Assembly (NCBI RefSeq): GCF_011059135.1
Contig: NZ_JAALGD010000004.1
Span: forward strand, 186,001 to 250,000
DNA length: 64,000 nt
Direction: 5' to 3'
Origin: Brevibacillus sp. SYP-B805
Lineage (GTDB): Bacteria; Bacillota; Bacilli; Brevibacillales; Brevibacillaceae
The notes beneath the pieces were generated by a model. It searched no databases. It saw nothing but the letters and a program-made list of their open reading frames with translations, and was not told the origin of the DNA. A program made the position numbers and the translations under genes. Position 1 is the stretch's first letter, and each line of letters starts with the position of its first letter. Positions 50,956 to 58,315 of this stretch are shown in pieces.

Positions 50956-51108
50956 TCAGGCCGTCTGTTCGCTGCAGGCGGTCGTTTCTTTTTGTGTCAT
51001 GCGTTCCAGCTCTACCATCTCGCCCAGGGTGATCACTTGCCGTCCGATCGGACGATCCCCGTCACAAACCAGTTCGATCACTCCTGCTGCTGTCGTTAGG
51101 TCTTTCAT
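50956..51108 (-). CDS. Small early protein
   Basis: 50 residues (AGVIELVCDGDRPIGRQVIT). Its ATG overlaps the previous stop (GCATGA) and GGAAAGGAGG lies upstream. Unknown. Confidence 0.5.
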   Translation of the reverse strand: MKDLTTAAGVIELVCDGDRPIGRQVITLGEMVELERMTQKETTACSEQTA

Positions 51109-51281
51109 GCCTTTTCCTCCTTTCCCTCAACTTGTTTCCGAAACGCTGCCAACCGTTCAGCGTACAGTTGGTTCTGCTTTTCCCCATTCGGCGAGAAACT
51201 TGCCATCAAGGCCGCATCATATGCGAATGTATGCTGCAGGGTTTCCAACAGGCGTCGGTTCCAGTTGTGGTTTGGCCTCAT
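51105..51281 (-). CDS. Small early protein
   Basis: 58 residues (LLETLQHTFAYDAALMASFS; QLYAERLAAFRKQVEGKEEK). Coupled by ATGA to the upstream HTH gene. Unknown. Confidence 0.5.
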   Translation of the reverse strand: MRPNHNWNRRLLETLQHTFAYDAALMASFSPNGEKQNQLYAERLAAFRKQVEGKEEKA

Positions 51282-51910
51282 AGGCTTGTCTCCCCGGTAA
51301 GGAGCGCTTCTTGTCGCTCTCGCCGCATCAGTTCTCGCGGGTCACTGACGACGATTTCCAAGGCCCGTGCTTCTGCAAGCCAGTTGTGTTGGTGGATCGC
51401 CGGGTCAATGCCGTACTTCTCGTCCATGATGATATGTACATCGTCTCCGGCTTGGAAAAGGTCCTCTATTTGTTTGCCAAGGTGCTTTAGTAACTGCTCG
51501 TCCGCTGTAGAGAGCGATTGCCACGGGCGCCGTCTTCGTTCCCACTCGATGACCCGCTCGGCCTCCGCGATCACGTCCTGGCACTGCTTGATCAGGTTGT
51601 ACAAGGCTGTCGTCAGGTTCACCATCAGACGCGGATCAGTCGGAGGCGGAGCATCACCGTAGAGGTGCTTGAGCATTCGGATCGCTCGGTGGTTCCCGCA
51701 GGCTCGAACAAAATCTTCCGCGTCCTCCCGCATAGGGATTGTGCGGCCGTTGATCACATCGGACACCCAACGCGCTGATCGTCCGATCATTTTCCCCAGC
51801 GCTTCGTGCGTCAACTGTTCGCCTGTTCTTTGGTGCCGGAATGCATATTCACAGATGTCTGATATCCGTGAACGGGAATAAATCGAGATTGGTTCGTTTC
51901 TGTTCCCCAT
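51278..51910 (-). CDS. HTH regulatory protein
   Basis: 210 residues. The N-terminal HTH (LTHEALGKMIGRSARWVSDV, INGRTIPMREDAEDF) is followed by a helical C-terminus. It is an early phage regulator in the first operon behind Pcro. The target is unknown. Confidence 0.65.
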   Translation of the reverse strand: MGNRNEPISIYSRSRISDICEYAFRHQRTGEQLTHEALGKMIGRSARWVSDVINGRTIPMREDAEDFVRACGNHRAIRMLKHLYGDAPPPTDPRLMVNLTTALYNLIKQCQDVIAEAERVIEWERRRRPWQSLSTADEQLLKHLGKQIEDLFQAGDDVHIIMDEKYGIDPAIHQHNWLAEARALEIVVSDPRELMRRERQEALLTGETSL

Positions 51911-51958
51911 CTGTTCCCCTCTCCTCTATTGAGTTTTCCAGGTACGATAAAACTGTGC

Positions 51959-52477
51959 TCATCTTCCGAACTCTCCCTCGGCTTGCTGAGGGGCTCTCTT
52001 TTTATCCAGGTATTCAGCAAAGGCTATCGCATCATCTGCGTGGATTTCGTTTACTGCCACGTCTTTTAGTGGGCCACGAGAATCCAACCAGAGTTGCACG
52101 AAGACCTTCATGCACCTGCAGTCAGCGACAAGAACTTTTCGGACTGCTACTCCACACGCAGGCGGTAGAACTTCGTCCTTCAGGATTTCGCAGCTGATTC
52201 CCTTGGCTTGCAGGTCGGCGACGTATTCGGCCAACTTTTGCTCAAGGTGCGGAAATGTTGGTTCTGGTTTCGAGCTCAGATGCTGGCTGACAAACTCTTT
52301 CCAGGCCGCCAGCAGCACTTGCCTACGTTCGCGTAAGATGTCTCTGTGCTCCGGATTCAGCAGCATTGAGAAGCGCAAACGGCGGTATGTGAGACCGAAC
52401 CAGTGGCCGGCGTTTCGGAAGCCGTTTGTGCGATTCCTTCTTTCTAACAATGCTGCAAACTCATCTTTTGTAATCAT
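51959..52477 (-). CDS. Hypothetical early protein
   Basis: 172 residues. TKDEFAALLERRNRTNGFRN, then a helical region and PPACGVAVRKVLVADCRCMK. No domain recognised. ATG at 52477 is set by GGCGGTG. Confidence 0.6.
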   Translation of the reverse strand: MITKDEFAALLERRNRTNGFRNAGHWFGLTYRRLRFSMLLNPEHRDILRERRQVLLAAWKEFVSQHLSSKPEPTFPHLEQKLAEYVADLQAKGISCEILKDEVLPPACGVAVRKVLVADCRCMKVFVQLWLDSRGPLKDVAVNEIHADDAIAFAEYLDKKRAPQQAEGEFGR

Positions 52478-52526
52478 CAGGATCACCGCCTTTCGTGATT
52501 GGTGTGGTTGCTTTGACGGGTGGAGT

Positions 52527-52664
52527 TTACTTCCTCACCAGCAGGAAGCACCACTTGCCACAGCTCTTCTCGATGTCGATCAGCACCCAGCCTTCCTGCA
52601 GCAGTTGATTCGCTTCCGTGTCGCGGGTGGTGCGGCGTACTTGCTTGATGTCGGTGAAATCCAT
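52527..52664 (-). CDS. Small hypothetical protein
   Basis: 45 residues (NQLLQEGWVLIDIEKSCGKW). ATG at 52664 follows AAAGGAGGCCAAC. Resembles short DUF1737-type phage proteins in its GWxLL pattern. Confidence 0.5.
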   Translation of the reverse strand: MDFTDIKQVRRTTRDTEANQLLQEGWVLIDIEKSCGKWCFLLVRK

Positions 52665-52710
52665 GTTGGCCTCCTTTCGGGCCTGTCCATTTGCCCGAGA
52701 CCGGGCAATG

Positions 52711-52998
52711 TTACGCACTATCGTGCTCCCTAGCTGCTTCGGCCTTGGCAACGTGGATCAACGATTCGATCCACGCCCGTTTGAACATCCTGACTTCCGG
52801 CAGATTGTCGTTTTCTTTCCACCATCGCTCTTGTTCTTCGGGTGTCATAAGCGGCAGAGCCGAACGTATCTTGATGATTGTGTTGCCGATCTGTGTGACA
52901 TAAGTTGGTCGTTTCAAAGGGTCTCGATCTTGATCCATGCCGGCATTCCCCCTTGAACTATGGGTATGCCGTTGAGGGAGTGGGACGACCCTGGACAT
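52711..52998 (-). CDS. Hypothetical early protein
   Basis: 95 residues (MTPEEQERWWKENDNLPEVR; FKRAWIESLIHVAKAEAARE). ATG at 52998 follows GAAAGGAGTTGAG. Second gene behind Pcro. Unknown. Confidence 0.55.
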   Translation of the reverse strand: MSRVVPLPQRHTHSSRGNAGMDQDRDPLKRPTYVTQIGNTIIKIRSALPLMTPEEQERWWKENDNLPEVRMFKRAWIESLIHVAKAEAAREHDSA

Positions 52999-53012
52999 TT
53001 GCTCAACTCCTT

Positions 53013-53276
53013 TCAAGCGGATTGTTGGTCTTCGATGCTGTTGCACAACATTTTGTTGTGCGATTGCTCAAAAAAAATTTCCGCAGGTTCTCGTTTGAAC
53101 AGTTTGGCAATGGCAAGTGCTAGATCCAACTTCGGAGTTCTAACCCCTTGCTCGATCATGCCGTAATAGCTGACCGTTATAGAAATGCCGTATTCATCAC
53201 GCAACTTTTCCGCTACCGTCTTTTGTGACCATCCTTGCTCTTTTCTCAAAGCGATCAATACGGTTCGCTTTTTCAT
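53013..53276 (-). CDS. Cro-like XRE-family repressor
   Basis: 87 residues. HTH: LRKEQGWSQKTVAEKLRDEY followed by SYYGMIEQGVRTPKLD. Divergent from the CI-like gene. ATG at 53276 follows GGGAGGTGAGG; a longer upstream start lies over an operator. It probably drives the lytic choice. An operator-like palindrome lies inside its 3' end. Confidence 0.85.
   Translation of the reverse strand: MKKRTVLIALRKEQGWSQKTVAEKLRDEYGISITVSYYGMIEQGVRTPKLDLALAIAKLFKREPAEIFFEQSHNKMLCNSIEDQQSA
53046..53058. promoter_or_regulatory. Operator-like palindrome inside the cro 3' end
   Basis: CAACATTTTGTTG within the perfect palindrome GCACAAC...GTTGTGC (53043-53061), identical to the operator at 53289-53301. Confidence 0.55.
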
Positions 53277-53425
53277 TACCTCACCTCCCAACATTTTGTT
53301 GTCTATATAATACCCAACATAAAGTTGTGTGTCAATACAAAATAAAACTTTTTGTTGTATTTATTCAATATACCCAACTGTTAGTTGTATAATGATCCCT
53401 AAAGCCAACGAAAGGGGGTACCGAC
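53277..53425. promoter_or_regulatory. Divergent Pcro/PcI control region with four operators
   Basis: Operators of the form CAAC-N5-GTTG lie at 53289-53301, 53315-53327, 53345-53357 (AAAC-TTTTT-GTTG) and 53375-53387, centred 26, 30 and 30 bp apart. Pcro (minus) has TTGACA (53330-53335), 17 bp, TATTAT (53307-53312), with operator 2 inside the spacer. The cI-side -10 TATAAT is at 53388-53393, abutting operator 4. Confidence 0.75.
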
Positions 53426-53854
53426 GTGGCATCCTTTCATGAGCGCCTCAAGGCACTAAGACAAAAGCACAATCTGAAGCAAAAAGACGTTGCAAAAAAA
53501 CTTGGTATTACCGTAAGTGCTTATGGCTATTACGAACAGGGCCGTCGTGAACCTTCTGTGGAGACACTAAACCAGTTGGCGGCATTATTTGATGTTTCTG
53601 TTGACTATTTGGTTAATGGTCGGCGTGCTGTAGACTTTACGCTGGACGAGCTTCTCCAAGAGAAAGTAGACGATCCAGACGACTACTTTTTCCTCGATGG
53701 TTATCTGCATGCTACAGTAGAAGAGAAAAAGGAGATCCGTCGGTACTATTACGAACTCAAGAAACAAATGCGTGAGAATAACATTAAGCCTATCGAACCT
53801 CCATCCTTGTTCGATATCACAGAAGAAATCAAAAAAGGCCCTAAAAATGATTAG
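53426..53854 (+). CDS. CI-like XRE-family repressor
   Basis: 142 residues. HTH: LRQKHNLKQKDVAKKLGITV, YGYYEQGRREPSVETLNQLA. The C-terminal half is charged, without an S24 protease domain, so inactivation must come from another protein, and the ImmA-type protease nearby fits. GTG at 53426 follows AAAGGGGG. ImmR-like. Confidence 0.88.
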   Translation: MASFHERLKALRQKHNLKQKDVAKKLGITVSAYGYYEQGRREPSVETLNQLAALFDVSVDYLVNGRRAVDFTLDELLQEKVDDPDDYFFLDGYLHATVEEKKEIRRYYYELKKQMRENNIKPIEPPSLFDITEEIKKGPKND

Positions 53855-54908
53855 GGCTTTTCATAAACAAATAAAATCGAACATATGTGCGTGGTGTTGC
53901 TTTGTGAATAAGAACAAGAGGAGAAAGAAACCTCAACCAATTCCAAAACCAATTGCGTTTCAGGACGGGACAATCGCAGTCGAGGATTTGCCCTTTCCGA
54001 TCGTCCATTATCCTAGCCACTATGGAGCTTTTTTTGCTTTCCAACGAGACAAGTACTCACCTATCGTTCTTTGCTCATGCACGAAAAAGGCTATTATAAA
54101 TTACGTCGGATTTAGAAGACATCAAGGGTACAACAAACTCAATCTATCCAGAGGTTCTTTGCTCGATCCGTTCGAATTCCCTTTACATTTCATTGTTGCA
54201 ATAGTCGAAACGAAGTTTCCATCCGACCAGGTGCCAGATAACTTACCTTTTCAGGACAGACTTTGTCATGAATGCAATCTGGCGGTACCAAAATATAGAT
54301 ACTGCGATGAAATGTACGGCGGGAAGTTTATGCAAACATACGGATGGTATGTCAACAAAATGGCGTATGAATTGGGTGTTTGTCACTGGTCTTATATGCT
54401 TTTTCCTAATGTTCAGAATCATGCACCAGAACTCAAGGCACTATATAAAATCCCTATTTCTCCCTACGTTGCAATGACTGGAGATATTGCAAAAGAGGCA
54501 CAGAAACAAAGCAGAAAGATTCATAACTACATAGAGAATAAGGTACGAGAAATTTTTGGGTATAAAAAAGTGGGTGAAGCCTGGACCAATGAAACGCTAC
54601 TCTACACCTTAGTAATGAAACTTTTCCCTGAATTTACAATTCACCACCACTATAGACCTGACTTCTTGGAAGGGTTAGAGTTGGACATCTACATCGAAGA
54701 GATAAATGTCGGTATCGAGTATCAGGGGATTCAGCATTTTGAACCTGTCGAGCATTGGGGCGGAGTAGATGCGCTGCGACGCACACAAGAACGTGATCAA
54801 CGGAAAAATGAACTATGTACCATTAACGGAATCAGAGTAATTTATTTTTACTACTATGAAGATTTGACTGAAGAATTAGTCAAGCATAGAATCCAGGTGC
54901 ATATGTAA
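53847..54908 (+). CDS. Zinc-ribbon/PD-(D/E)XK-like nuclease in the lysogeny module
   Basis: 353 residues. Cys pairs in the N-terminal half (CAWCC, CSC, CHECNLAVPKYRYC) suggest zinc binding. The C-terminal ~100 residues (YRPDFLEGLELDIYIEEINV, GIEYQGIQHFEPVEHWGG, NGIRVIYFYYYEDL) fit a VSR/PD-(D/E)XK core with D...ExQ. ATG at 53847 overlaps the repressor stop by 8 bp, so it is co-expressed with the repressor in the lysogen. Superinfection exclusion or restriction is plausible; no function is established. Confidence 0.6.
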   Translation: MIRAFHKQIKSNICAWCCFVNKNKRRKKPQPIPKPIAFQDGTIAVEDLPFPIVHYPSHYGAFFAFQRDKYSPIVLCSCTKKAIINYVGFRRHQGYNKLNLSRGSLLDPFEFPLHFIVAIVETKFPSDQVPDNLPFQDRLCHECNLAVPKYRYCDEMYGGKFMQTYGWYVNKMAYELGVCHWSYMLFPNVQNHAPELKALYKIPISPYVAMTGDIAKEAQKQSRKIHNYIENKVREIFGYKKVGEAWTNETLLYTLVMKLFPEFTIHHHYRPDFLEGLELDIYIEEINVGIEYQGIQHFEPVEHWGGVDALRRTQERDQRKNELCTINGIRVIYFYYYEDLTEELVKHRIQVHM

Positions 54909-54932
54909 TTAATACTTTTTTTAAACATTTAC

Positions 54933-54946
54933 CGAACATATGTTTC
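54933..54946 (+). promoter_or_regulatory. LexA (SOS) box before immA
   Basis: CGAACATATGTTTC, a full match to the Bacillus LexA consensus CGAACRNRYGTTYC, 22 bp before the immA start. Confidence 0.8.
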
Positions 54947-54967
54947 TGTTTTGGGAGGAATGTGCCA

Positions 54968-55480
54968 ATGGTCGAAGATTTGTACAAACCACAAACCTGG
55001 TTGGAATCACAAGTTTACATGTTGCTCAAACACCACGGCATCCAGAATCCTGAAGAAATTGACTTGGAGACATTATGTGCTACCTACCGGATCGAAATTT
55101 GGACGATTAACGGCAGGAGTAGAACCCACCCTCACCCATCGCGCCCGGGGTGGCACGTGATCGCTGTAGACGAATCACTGGATCCTATCACCAGAAGATT
55201 GAAAATCGCTCATGAATTTGGGCATTTAGTGCTCCACGTAGGAGTACAGCCTGATCATCATAGCCTCCTGATCGACTGGCAAGAGGCACAGGCCAACCAT
55301 TTCGTTGAGCACCTTCTGATGCCGTTCTACATGTTTGATCGCTTTGCGTATAAGGTAACCCTGTATGACGCTCCTAAGTACATAGCACAACTATTTCGGG
55401 TGCCAGAGCGCATGGCAAAGCAGCGATTTGATCGATTTCTCAGCAGAATGTATGTCCGGGGCTATGCCCATTACATTTAA
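54968..55480 (+). CDS. immA: ImmA/IrrE-family metallopeptidase
   Basis: 170 residues. Zinc motif HEFGH in RRLKIAHEFGHLVLHVG, followed by EAQANHFVEHLLMP (third ligand). In ICEBs1, ImmA cleaves the ImmR repressor after DNA damage; the repressor here lacks its own protease, so the same logic is inferred. ATG at 54968 has GGGAGGA at 8 nt; GTG at 54962 is too close to it. Confidence 0.9.
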   Translation: MVEDLYKPQTWLESQVYMLLKHHGIQNPEEIDLETLCATYRIEIWTINGRSRTHPHPSRPGWHVIAVDESLDPITRRLKIAHEFGHLVLHVGVQPDHHSLLIDWQEAQANHFVEHLLMPFYMFDRFAYKVTLYDAPKYIAQLFRVPERMAKQRFDRFLSRMYVRGYAHYI

Positions 55481-55493
55481 GGAGGAATGAACT

Positions 55494-55931
55494 ATGAAAA
55501 AAGTACACATTGTGGGAAAGGCGTATTCGGAGGCATTTTTCGATCTTCCGCTCGAGGATGAAGAAATCTCCTTAAAGCCGTACATTGAGGTTGCACCGTA
55601 TCATGTTTCTCGCTTTGGACTACAGATGGATGATGACGGCTTGGCTGGGTTGGGCATTGAGCGAGGCGATTTCCTTCTGATTTCCGATTTTTCTGCTGAG
55701 CCGATTTTCGGCAAGCCGGTCATGGTGCGGCAGGAAGGACAATTCTTAATTCGCATTGCTGCAGATGTCAATCCAGTTGAATCGACATTTACTACTGTAA
55801 ACGACATATATCCGCCCATGACACTGCCTTCAGAAAACATTCGGATTATCGGAGTAGTGTCTGGCTTCATAAAAGCATCCGATGAGGTAAAACTGATTGA
55901 TCCCTATGAGATTGTATTAGAGTATGAGTAA
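55494..55931 (+). CDS. S24/LexA-fold-like protein without catalytic residues
   Basis: 145 residues. FGLQMDDDGLAGLGIERGDF, LLISDFSAEPIFGKPVMVR and FLIRIAADVNPV follow the S24 peptidase layout, but the Ser-Met and Lys positions read Gln-Met and Arg. Co-transcribed with immA from the LexA-boxed promoter. Possibly an antirepressor or ImmA partner. RBS AAGGAGGAATGAACT. Confidence 0.6.
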   Translation: MKKVHIVGKAYSEAFFDLPLEDEEISLKPYIEVAPYHVSRFGLQMDDDGLAGLGIERGDFLLISDFSAEPIFGKPVMVRQEGQFLIRIAADVNPVESTFTTVNDIYPPMTLPSENIRIIGVVSGFIKASDEVKLIDPYEIVLEYE

Positions 55932-55937
55932 CAAAAA

Positions 55938-55960
55938 CGGGAGCGCATGATGCGCTCCCT
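55938..55960. terminator. Bidirectional terminator between immA operon and YidD gene
   Basis: GGGAGCGCAT-G-ATGCGCTCCC between convergent genes, with A/T-rich flanks. Confidence 0.7.
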
Positions 55961-55965
55961 AAATA

Positions 55966-56172
55966 TTACGGATAATCTATGTATGGGCGATTTGAAAATG
56001 GATGACAGTCTCTAATACGGGAAATGGTTTTTTTAGTAGCTATCCAAAATGGGTATTTCTTAAAAGCCATGATCCCATAATTAGAACAAGAAGGATAATG
56101 CAAGCACTTCGGCGCTCTGTTCTTTTTCAGCATTTGATATATCTTGATTAATTGTACTACGATGGTATTCAT
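55966..56172 (-). CDS. YidD-like membrane-insertion efficiency factor
   Basis: 68 residues. KCLHYPSCSNYGIMAFKKYP and RIRDCHPFSNRPYIDYP reproduce the YidD Cys motif and RCHP-type ending. YidD assists YidC-dependent membrane insertion. ATGA overlap with the PH-like gene. Unusual as prophage cargo. Confidence 0.82.
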   Translation of the reverse strand: MNTIVVQLIKIYQMLKKNRAPKCLHYPSCSNYGIMAFKKYPFWIATKKTISRIRDCHPFSNRPYIDYP

Positions 56173-56582
56173 GATTCTTTACCCATGTTTTCTATAATTT
56201 CAGAATATACTTTACGAACTTCAAATCCCTTTTCTTTCGTTGGCATAGGTATTATCACTGTACCCCCTGAAGTGCTGATTCTTAGTTCAAACATTTTTAC
56301 TGAGCTGCATCCTGATGTTTTTTGTCCCTCTGATACTTCAACAAACGAAATTTTTTCCAAAGGGAGAATTCCGTCCTTTTCAACAGTAGTGTTGTTCTCG
56401 ACAATTTTCGTTTTGTACAGGACTCTTTTATTGGTCACGGAAATCCAGTAATTTTGTCTTGATTTCGAACTTCCGCAGCCTCCCTCAAATGCGATGAAGG
56501 AAAAGTAATAAACTGATTCCTGGGACATTAGTTGTGATGTCAATTCTGAAGGCAGCCCTTCTTTGATCGGCGATAAGGTCAT
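56169..56582 (-). CDS. Bacterial PH-domain-like protein
   Basis: 137 residues. YWISVTNKRVLYKTKIVENN, PLEKISFVEVSEGQKTSGCS and IPMPTKEKGFEVRKVYSEII fit a single PH-like beta-sandwich with a terminal helix. ATG at 56582 follows GGAGGGGAGC. First gene of a two-gene unit with YidD; its promoter region is shared divergently with the integrase and carries TGTCGAA. Function unknown. Confidence 0.6.
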   Translation of the reverse strand: MTLSPIKEGLPSELTSQLMSQESVYYFSFIAFEGGCGSSKSRQNYWISVTNKRVLYKTKIVENNTTVEKDGILPLEKISFVEVSEGQKTSGCSSVKMFELRISTSGGTVIIPMPTKEKGFEVRKVYSEIIENMGKES

Positions 56583-56627
56583 TATGCTCCCCTCCAAGCA
56601 GGCAAAATTTACTACAATACCACTCGA

Positions 56628-56675
56628 TTCGACAAATTACTTATTTTTCCTTCCATTTAAATGAGATGCTATAAT
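56628..56675. promoter_or_regulatory. Divergent control region: Spo0A-box-like heptamer and integrase promoter
   Basis: TTCGACA (56628-56634; TGTCGAA on the other strand) lies ~42 bp upstream of an extended -10 TGCTATAAT (-10 at 56670-56675) that precedes the integrase start by 17 bp. The integrase -35 is weak (TTCCTT). The heptamer also sits in the -35 zone of the leftward PH/YidD unit. Confidence 0.5.
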
Positions 56676-56692
56676 CATGGAGAGGTGATCAC

Positions 56693-58255
56693 ATGACTCG
56701 CCCTACCAACCTAGATGTTTTTGTTTATCTTCGAAAGAGTAGGAAAGATGTTGAAGAAGAACGCAAAGCCCTGGAGAACAACACTCCTTTTGATACTTTG
56801 GCCAAGCATAGACGGGAACTACTAGAGCTGATCCGTCGCGAAGGCCATAACGTGATCGGAATTTTTGAGGAAGTTGTGTCCGGCGAGTACCTTTCCGAAC
56901 GTCCTGAAGCCCAAGAAATGCTTCGGCAGATTGAGGAGGGAATGGTTGAAGGCGTCGTGGTTATGGACCTTGATCGCCTCGGTCGCGGTGACATGATTGA
57001 TGCCGGTACTATCTTTCGTGCCTTCAAATTTTCTGAGACCTTGATCATCACGCCGACAGAGGTCATCGATTGCAACGCTGAAGGTGCAGAGCTTCTCTTT
57101 GGTGTGAAATCAATCATCGCACGTGAGGAATTAAAGCAGATAAATAAACGTCTGCAGGGAGGCCGACGGCGCTCGGCAAAAGACGGAAAATCCATTACAC
57201 GTAAGCCTCCTTACGGGTATCTTCGTGATCAAAATCTAAAGCTCGTCCCCCATCCGGAAGAGGCTCCAATCGTCCGGAAAATCTTTGAGTTAGTAGCCGG
57301 AGGGCATGGCCGTCAAGCTGTCGTGAAGCATTTGGACTCCCTTGGTGTAAAACCACCAGAAGGAGACCTTTGGGAACAATCGACCGTTTCGCACATTATT
57401 AAAAATGAGGTTTACTTGGGCCATATCATATGGGGTAAAGAGAAGCACTTTAAACGAAACGGCAAGAGAGTACGAAAGAAGGTGCCTCCAGAATTATGGA
57501 TCCGTCACGAAAATGCCCATGAAGCTATAGTCAGCCAGGAACTTTTCGATGAAGCGAACACAGCTCTTCGGGGAAGGTGGAGGGCTCCTACGAGGGATGG
57601 GGTAGGCTTGTCCAATCCATTGGCGGGGATCATCAAGTGCGGCGTATGTGAGAGAGCCTTGTATATGACTCGAACAGCGGATAGGCCCAATCCACAATTG
57701 CGCTGCATTAATCCAAGGTGCCAAAGCATTCAAAAAGGCGTTTTATTGCCCCTCGCTGAACAGCGAGTCCTTCAAGCCCTTGAGATTCTTGCCCGCAAAT
57801 CATCACTCTCTGAGAAGGAGCTGTCTGCATCGTTACAAGACGAGTCAGACGACGTAGTGGAAACCAAGCAGAGACAAATCGCCCATTTCCAAAAAGAACT
57901 TGCAGAGTTGAACTCAATGAGGGAAACGGCGTTCGAGATGCTTGAGAAGAAGGTCTACAGTGAAGAGGTATTCTTACAGAGACATAAAAGCATATCAGAT
58001 AAAATCAAAGAAGCTGAATCAACCATATCGCGTTTACAAAGTGAAATCGAAGAGGAGTTACACAGGCGGAAGCACCAAAAAACCATTGTTCCTAAAGTCC
58101 GTGCTGTCTTGGAAAATTACTACAGCCTAGAAACTCCGGAACAAAAAAACCACCTTCTCAAATCGATCATTGAGAAGGTGATGTTCATCCGAAAAAAAGA
58201 GTGGACTAAAAAAGACCAGTTTGAAATTGAGGTTATCCCGAGGTTCCCGATTTAA
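56693..58255 (+). CDS. int: Large serine recombinase (phage integrase)
   Basis: 520 residues. The resolvase domain has YLRKSRKD (catalytic Ser16) and VVMDLDRLGRGDMIDAGTIF. A recombinase domain (RKPPYGYLRDQNLKLVPHPE), a zinc ribbon (CGVCERALYMTR, CINPRC) and a coiled coil (about 390-480) follow, the SprA/SpoIVCA architecture. It catalyses integration at attB in yhbH; excision needs a directionality factor not identified here. ATG at 56693 follows GAGAGGTGATCAC. The stop lies 15 bp from attR. Confidence 0.96.
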   Translation: MTRPTNLDVFVYLRKSRKDVEEERKALENNTPFDTLAKHRRELLELIRREGHNVIGIFEEVVSGEYLSERPEAQEMLRQIEEGMVEGVVVMDLDRLGRGDMIDAGTIFRAFKFSETLIITPTEVIDCNAEGAELLFGVKSIIAREELKQINKRLQGGRRRSAKDGKSITRKPPYGYLRDQNLKLVPHPEEAPIVRKIFELVAGGHGRQAVVKHLDSLGVKPPEGDLWEQSTVSHIIKNEVYLGHIIWGKEKHFKRNGKRVRKKVPPELWIRHENAHEAIVSQELFDEANTALRGRWRAPTRDGVGLSNPLAGIIKCGVCERALYMTRTADRPNPQLRCINPRCQSIQKGVLLPLAEQRVLQALEILARKSSLSEKELSASLQDESDDVVETKQRQIAHFQKELAELNSMRETAFEMLEKKVYSEEVFLQRHKSISDKIKEAESTISRLQSEIEEELHRRKHQKTIVPKVRAVLENYYSLETPEQKNHLLKSIIEKVMFIRKKEWTKKDQFEIEVIPRFPI

Positions 58256-58269
58256 CCGGGATCCATTTT

Positions 58270-58315
58270 GTATATATCATAAAGATGTGTACTGGTTCAC
58301 TTCCCCGTAGCCGAA
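58270..58315. other. attR (right prophage junction)
   Basis: Phage arm GTATATATCATAAAGA (58270-58285), core TGTACTG (58288-58294), then yhbH sequence. The phage arm is the inverted repeat of the attL arm, giving a ~48-bp symmetric attP when joined. Confidence 0.85.

Larger units (their letters stand above)
7544..58294. mobile_element. Complete PBSX/skin-like myovirus prophage (~50.7 kb) integrated in yhbH
   Basis: It is bounded by a 7-bp duplication of TGTACTG inside yhbH, with a large serine recombinase gene 15 bp from attR. All modules of a contractile-tailed phage are present: integration, lysogeny, replication, late regulation, terminase, head, tail sheath/tube, baseplate, fibre, and lysis. 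The late gene order follows the B. subtilis PBSX xkd and skin yqb clusters. No structural gene is obviously missing, so it may be inducible. One holin-region gene has an apparent frameshift. No recombination directionality factor was recognised. Confidence 0.95.

Noticed and set aside
53878-53891. Second LexA-like box in the nuclease gene
   Set aside because: CGAACATATGTGCG has two mismatches in the critical right half-site and lies inside a coding sequence.
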